Below, piece by piece: positions 33,698 through 36,656 of a DNA stretch of 36,656 bases. The stretch spans positions 1 to 36,656 of the forward strand of contig NZ_LAHA01000066.1 of the NCBI RefSeq assembly GCF_002608075.1, in the 5' to 3' direction. Position 1 is the first letter of the stretch. Each line of letters starts with the position of its first letter. The DNA is from Nostoc linckia z4 (lineage in GTDB: Bacteria > Cyanobacteriota > Cyanobacteriia > Cyanobacteriales > Nostocaceae). Both the position numbers and the translations under genes were made by a program. The notes below the pieces were generated by a model that saw only the letters and a program-made list of their open reading frames with translations, had not been told where the DNA came from and searched no databases.

Positions 33698-34588
33698 ATG
33701 AGCAGGGGAATTTATATTGTTGCCAATGACCGAGTGATGGATAATGCCATCGCCTTACTCAATAGTATTCGTTACTATGACCCAGAAGTAACAATTTATC
33801 TCATACCTTTTAACGAAAATTATCACAAGGTAGCAGAGCAACTTGCAACCTTACACAACGTGCAAATTTTCCCAGATTTAGATTTCATTGATAAATTTAC
33901 CAAACGCATTGGCGAAATTTTTGACCGAGATTTCCTCGCCTTACCAAATAAAATGCGTAAATTAGTGGCGTGGTTTGGCCCTTTAGATGAGTTTATTTAT
34001 ATCGATACTGATATTGTCGTCTTTGAAAAAATTGCTGACAATTTAGATAAACTTGCAGAAGTGGATTTCTTTTGCTGTGATTATCATTACGCCAATGACA
34101 AGTTACGAAATATTTTTTCACCATTGGTAAAACAACAGCAAATTTTTTCAGATGCTCAATTAGAAGATGTTTTTAATAGTGGTTTTTGGGCTGCTAAAAA
34201 AGGAACAATTACCGAACAACAAATGGATGACACTTTGCGCGAATGTGCAGCCCATCGCGAATATTTTGATTTTTCCGAAGGAGTTACAGACCAACCAATT
34301 TTAAATTATTTAATTCTCAAACTCATTGCCAAACGTGGAAATCTCGTTAAAATTCCTGGGGGAGGCCCCGGTAGTTGGGCGGGTTCGCGAAATTTCCAAC
34401 AGCAAGGCTATGCTCTCTATGACAGGGGACAACGACTAAAATATCTGCATTGGGCGGGGACACGCATTAAAGCCGGTAGTCCTTATTGGGAATTGTGGGA
34501 ACACTATCGCTATCTTCACGAGGGTAAGTTTGCTTTTCTTCCAAAATTAACTCGCCGTTTATTTCCCTTTGTTGCTAGCCGCACTTAA
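33698..34588 (+). CDS. GT8-like protein, second of three tandem paralogs
   Basis: A 296-residue protein, shorter than its neighbours and clearly related: it starts GIYIVANDRVMDNAIALLNSI, has DTD (103-105) in FIYIDTDIVVF, SGFWAAKKGTI and DQPILNYLILKL, and ends with WEHYRYLHEGKF. It has its own region GGGPGSWAGSRNF (about 223-235) not seen in the other two. AAGGA lies five bases before the ATG. It is expected to have a related but distinct sugar or acceptor choice. The DxD motif is intact. Confidence 0.83.
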   Translation: MSRGIYIVANDRVMDNAIALLNSIRYYDPEVTIYLIPFNENYHKVAEQLATLHNVQIFPDLDFIDKFTKRIGEIFDRDFLALPNKMRKLVAWFGPLDEFIYIDTDIVVFEKIADNLDKLAEVDFFCCDYHYANDKLRNIFSPLVKQQQIFSDAQLEDVFNSGFWAAKKGTITEQQMDDTLRECAAHREYFDFSEGVTDQPILNYLILKLIAKRGNLVKIPGGGPGSWAGSRNFQQQGYALYDRGQRLKYLHWAGTRIKAGSPYWELWEHYRYLHEGKFAFLPKLTRRLFPFVASRT

Positions 34589-34604
34589 TATGAGGAGTAC
34601 GCCA

Positions 34605-35633
34605 ATGATTGATGGTATTTATACCCTAGCCAATGATGTAGTATATGACCAACTAATTGCTTTGCTCAACAGTATCGAAGCAAATGCTGGTAGAAAAATT
34701 CCTGTTTGCGTAATTCCATATAATAATCGGCTAGATAAAGTAAAAGCAGAGATAGCAACTAGGGATAATGTCACTTTATTTGAAGATGATGCTTCAATAG
34801 CTCGCTGGGAAGAATTTGGTACTCGTATTTGGAAAGCTCATCCCAGAGCATTAAAACTCTGGAGAGAATATGGTTTAGCAGAGAATTTTCGCATAGAAAG
34901 ACATAGAAAACTTTGTTGTTTAGATGGCCCATTTGAAAAATTTATTTTTTTTGATGGCGATACCCTATTAATGAAACCACTAGATGATGTTTATGAAAAA
35001 TTAGATAAATATGATTGGATAACAAACGACTTTCAATATAAATCAGATTTGAAGTATATTTTTGACTGGACAGAAGATAAATTACAACAAATTTTTCATC
35101 AAGAAAATATTAGCGATCGCATTTTTTGTTCTGGTTGGTTTGCTTCTAAAAAACATATTTTTGATGATGCTACTTTAGCAAATTTTTTAACTAGTTTAGA
35201 AGCAGGTGAAGCGGATGCCCTAGCATGGGCAGATTCCGACCAAACAGTTCTTAATTATTTAGTTTTAAAAAGTGGAATTTCTTACTACAACTATGCCAAT
35301 TATGAAGGCGCTACCGGTTGCCATTGGGCTTCTAAATTTAATGTTGTAGATAATATTCTTTACGCTCAGGAAACACCCATCACGTATCTTCACTATATGA
35401 GTGTATCTTCATCCGATTTTACTCGCCTTTGTACAGGGGAAGATGTTGATATTCCCTACCGCGATGTTTTCTTACACTATCGCTATTTAAAATCGCCTGA
35501 AAAACGCCCCCAAACCTTTACGCGCCCCAGCAAGTTAACGGTTATGCAAAAATCTACCACCAGTTTTATTCAACAAAAAATCAACAATTTTAAGTTAAAT
35601 TATCGCAATTTTAAAGATAAAATTACTAAATAG
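34605..35633 (+). CDS. GT8-like protein, Npun_R2821/R2823-type, third of three tandem paralogs
   Basis: A 342-residue protein from the ATG at 34605, where GAGGAG (34592-34597) sits at ideal distance; the open frame begins at 34569 inside the previous gene and is not preferred. It starts MIDGIYTLANDVVYDQL, has DGD (117-119) in FIFFDGDTLLM as its DxD motif, SGWFASKKHIF, DQTVLNYLVLKS and a conserved YRDVFLHYRYLKSPEKRP. It shares more with the first paralog than with the second. The C-terminal 35 residues are basic and may peripherally bind membrane. It ends the cluster. Confidence 0.85.
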   Translation: MIDGIYTLANDVVYDQLIALLNSIEANAGRKIPVCVIPYNNRLDKVKAEIATRDNVTLFEDDASIARWEEFGTRIWKAHPRALKLWREYGLAENFRIERHRKLCCLDGPFEKFIFFDGDTLLMKPLDDVYEKLDKYDWITNDFQYKSDLKYIFDWTEDKLQQIFHQENISDRIFCSGWFASKKHIFDDATLANFLTSLEAGEADALAWADSDQTVLNYLVLKSGISYYNYANYEGATGCHWASKFNVVDNILYAQETPITYLHYMSVSSSDFTRLCTGEDVDIPYRDVFLHYRYLKSPEKRPQTFTRPSKLTVMQKSTTSFIQQKINNFKLNYRNFKDKITK

Positions 35634-35696
35634 AGATGACTGTTGACTGATAAATAGAGAGCACAAAGAAAGAAAAATTAAGAATTAGTCCACCCC

Positions 35697-35980
35697 TCAG
35701 AACTAATGGGACGAGCTACTACTGGTCTGTCCCATTAGTTCTGATGGGTTAATAAACGAACCGCAAAGGACGCAAAGAGCGCAAAGAAAGAAAAATTAAG
35801 AATGAGTTTACCCATCAGAACTAATGCGATAAACCACTACTGGTCTGTCCCATTAATTTTGATTGGTTAAGGAACGAACCACAGAGGCGCAGAGAACGCA
35901 GAGAAAGAGAGAAAGAAGATTGAGTTCACTCCTCAGAACTAATGGAACACACCAGTAGTGGTTTGTCCCATTAGTTGTGA
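35697..35980. repeat. Three tandem 118-bp repeats, each with a 16-bp hairpin
   Basis: Inverted repeats lie at 35697-35712/35729-35744 (perfect, TCAGAACTAATGGGAC), 35815-35830/35847-35862 and 35933-35948/35965-35980, each with a 16-base loop. The period is exactly 118 bp. Spacers carry purine-rich GCAAAGAAAG or GCAGAGAAAG tracts. Loops 1 and 2 contain CTACTGGT; loop 3 contains ACCAGTAG, its reverse complement, so the third hairpin is in the opposite orientation. This lies in a gene-free gap of about 445 bp. Confidence 0.9.
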
Positions 35981-35984
35981 TAAG

Positions 35985-36052
35985 TTCGTAGTAAGCACTT
36001 TAGTGCTTAAAAATCAAGGACTAAAGTCCTTACTACGAAGATTTTTTTATTA
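35985..36052. repeat. Three-way-junction repeat followed by a T run
   Basis: An outer stem TTCGTAGTA (35985-35993)/TACTACGAA (36031-36039) encloses two hairpins, AAGCACT-AGTGCTT (35993-36008) and AAGGACT-AGTCCTT (36016-36031). TTTTTTTATT follows at about 36043-36052, so it may end plus-strand transcription of the glycan cluster. The same kind of repeat is familiar from other Nostocales spacers. Confidence 0.7.
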
Positions 36053-36078
36053 CAAAATTAATTGAACAGACTACTACA

Positions 36079-36453
36079 TCACCCTTCAGCATCTAAATCT
36101 AGAGATTGCATTCCTCTACTTTGGGCAAAGTTGAGCATACTTCCCAACTGCAACCACACTAATAAACAGGTTAGTAAACTGATTGGTAAACCAACTCCTA
36201 AAGCTAGCAAGGTGGGAAAACCAAATATTTCTAACCCTGAAGACATAAATAAACAAATACCAGCAGTGATGCCGAGAAATGGCACAAATAATTGTTTTAA
36301 TGAGGAATTTGGCTTAGTATTTTCTGAGCGTTCCCTTGGCCATTTCTGTACAATTACTTTTAATGTTCCAGATAATGCAATACCAGAGGTTAAGGCGGCA
36401 AAAAAGCCTACAATTAACAGAAAATAAGGCGGTTGCAAGGGGAAATAGTACAT
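36079..36453 (-). CDS. Small integral membrane protein of unknown function
   Basis: A 124-residue protein with about three hydrophobic helices (about 10-32, 55-75 and 78-105), a charged loop between the first two (QKWPRERSENTKPNSS) and a polar C-terminus (FAQSRGMQSLDLDAEG). It looks like a cyanobacterial conserved membrane protein, but I cannot name a family. AGGAG precedes the ATG at 36453 at good distance, which supports this strand over the opposite open frame. It faces the glycan cluster tail to tail. Confidence 0.75.
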   Translation of the reverse strand: MYYFPLQPPYFLLIVGFFAALTSGIALSGTLKVIVQKWPRERSENTKPNSSLKQLFVPFLGITAGICLFMSSGLEIFGFPTLLALGVGLPISLLTCLLVWLQLGSMLNFAQSRGMQSLDLDAEG

Positions 36454-36656
36454 GGAAACTCCTGGTTATAAAAAGAAGAATTCAAAATTGGTGAATTCAG
36501 GAATCAAAATCAATTAATGGATGACTCAAACTCAGTTATTCTCTGATGTAGAAGTAAGTTACATCAGCGAGTCATAATACAGAAGCCATTCTGAATTCTG
36601 ACTCCTGAATTCTGATTAAAACTTTTAATTTTTACCTGGTGGCTGGTTTTCCAATA
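36454..36656. other. Right-end spacer with GAATTC-type repeats
   Basis: Short GAATTCTGACT and CTGAATTCTGA units (about 36590-36620) match the repeat at 26466-26511, and GAATTCA occurs at 36479 and 36494. No gene is visible up to the window end. It presumably includes the promoter of the minus-strand membrane protein. Confidence 0.5.

Noticed and set aside
35697..35980. CRISPR array
   Set aside because: The repeats are 118 bp apart, strongly palindromic with 16-base loops, and the intervening sequences are similar to each other, unlike unique spacers. No cas gene is near.
36062..36427. 121-residue plus-strand gene
   Set aside because: It is antisense to the minus-strand membrane protein, which has AGGAG at the right distance and a normal membrane-protein pattern.

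Overview
The window is almost certainly chromosomal DNA of a filamentous, heterocyst-forming-type cyanobacterium (Nostocales, Nostoc-like). The grounds are many GCGATCGC (HIP1) octamers inside genes, long arrays of 7-9 bp short tandem repeats in nearly every intergenic gap, cyanobacterial gene pairs such as rplI-dnaB, a DnaB intein at the site used in Synechocystis, and a tandem of glycosyltransferase-like proteins of a type I know from Nostoc punctiforme. No rRNA, tRNA, CRISPR array or transposase was seen.

Layout. 1-11 kb is mostly housekeeping and membrane genes: ftsH protease (-), a DUF1614 membrane protein (-), a small membrane protein (+), an AI-2E/PerM family transporter (+), a DUF4231 membrane protein (-), a DUF39 homocysteine-biosynthesis protein (+), a conserved proline-rich protein (-), a TPR protein (+) and an Mnx/UPF0016 manganese exporter (-) with a large palindrome in its leader. 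11.7-13.5 kb is a two-component pair: a receiver-only response regulator followed by a membrane histidine kinase.

13.6-19.3 kb, minus strand, is the most unusual block. Three closely spaced genes, in transcription order, encode a protein with several winged-helix-like segments, a P-loop ATPase, and an 852-residue protein that joins an RNase D-like DEDDy exonuclease, a Cas4/AddB-like PD-(D/E)XK nuclease with four iron-sulfur-type cysteines, and an FtsK-type DNA translocase motor. I read this as a candidate DNA-processing or anti-invader system that I cannot match to a named one.

19.7-25.2 kb holds a phasin-like protein, an FKBP prolyl isomerase, intein-containing dnaB, rplI and glyoxalase II. 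25.6-35.6 kb is a plus-strand polysaccharide or glycoconjugate cluster: a GT8-like transferase, two GT4 transferases around an ABC exporter with two histidine-kinase-A-like helical segments at its C-terminus, a GT10 (fucosyltransferase-like) gene, and three tandem GT8-like paralogs. A 0.5 kb cassette with a four-helix-bundle (23S intervening-sequence-type) gene and about 40 bp inverted ends appears to have been inserted into this otherwise dense cluster. The window closes with three tandem 118 bp hairpin repeats, a three-way-junction repeat and a small membrane-protein gene on the minus strand.

Gene functions are inferred from motifs read by eye; no database search was made. Start codons were moved inside the longest reading frame where a ribosome binding site or family N-terminus supported it, and this is said in each entry.
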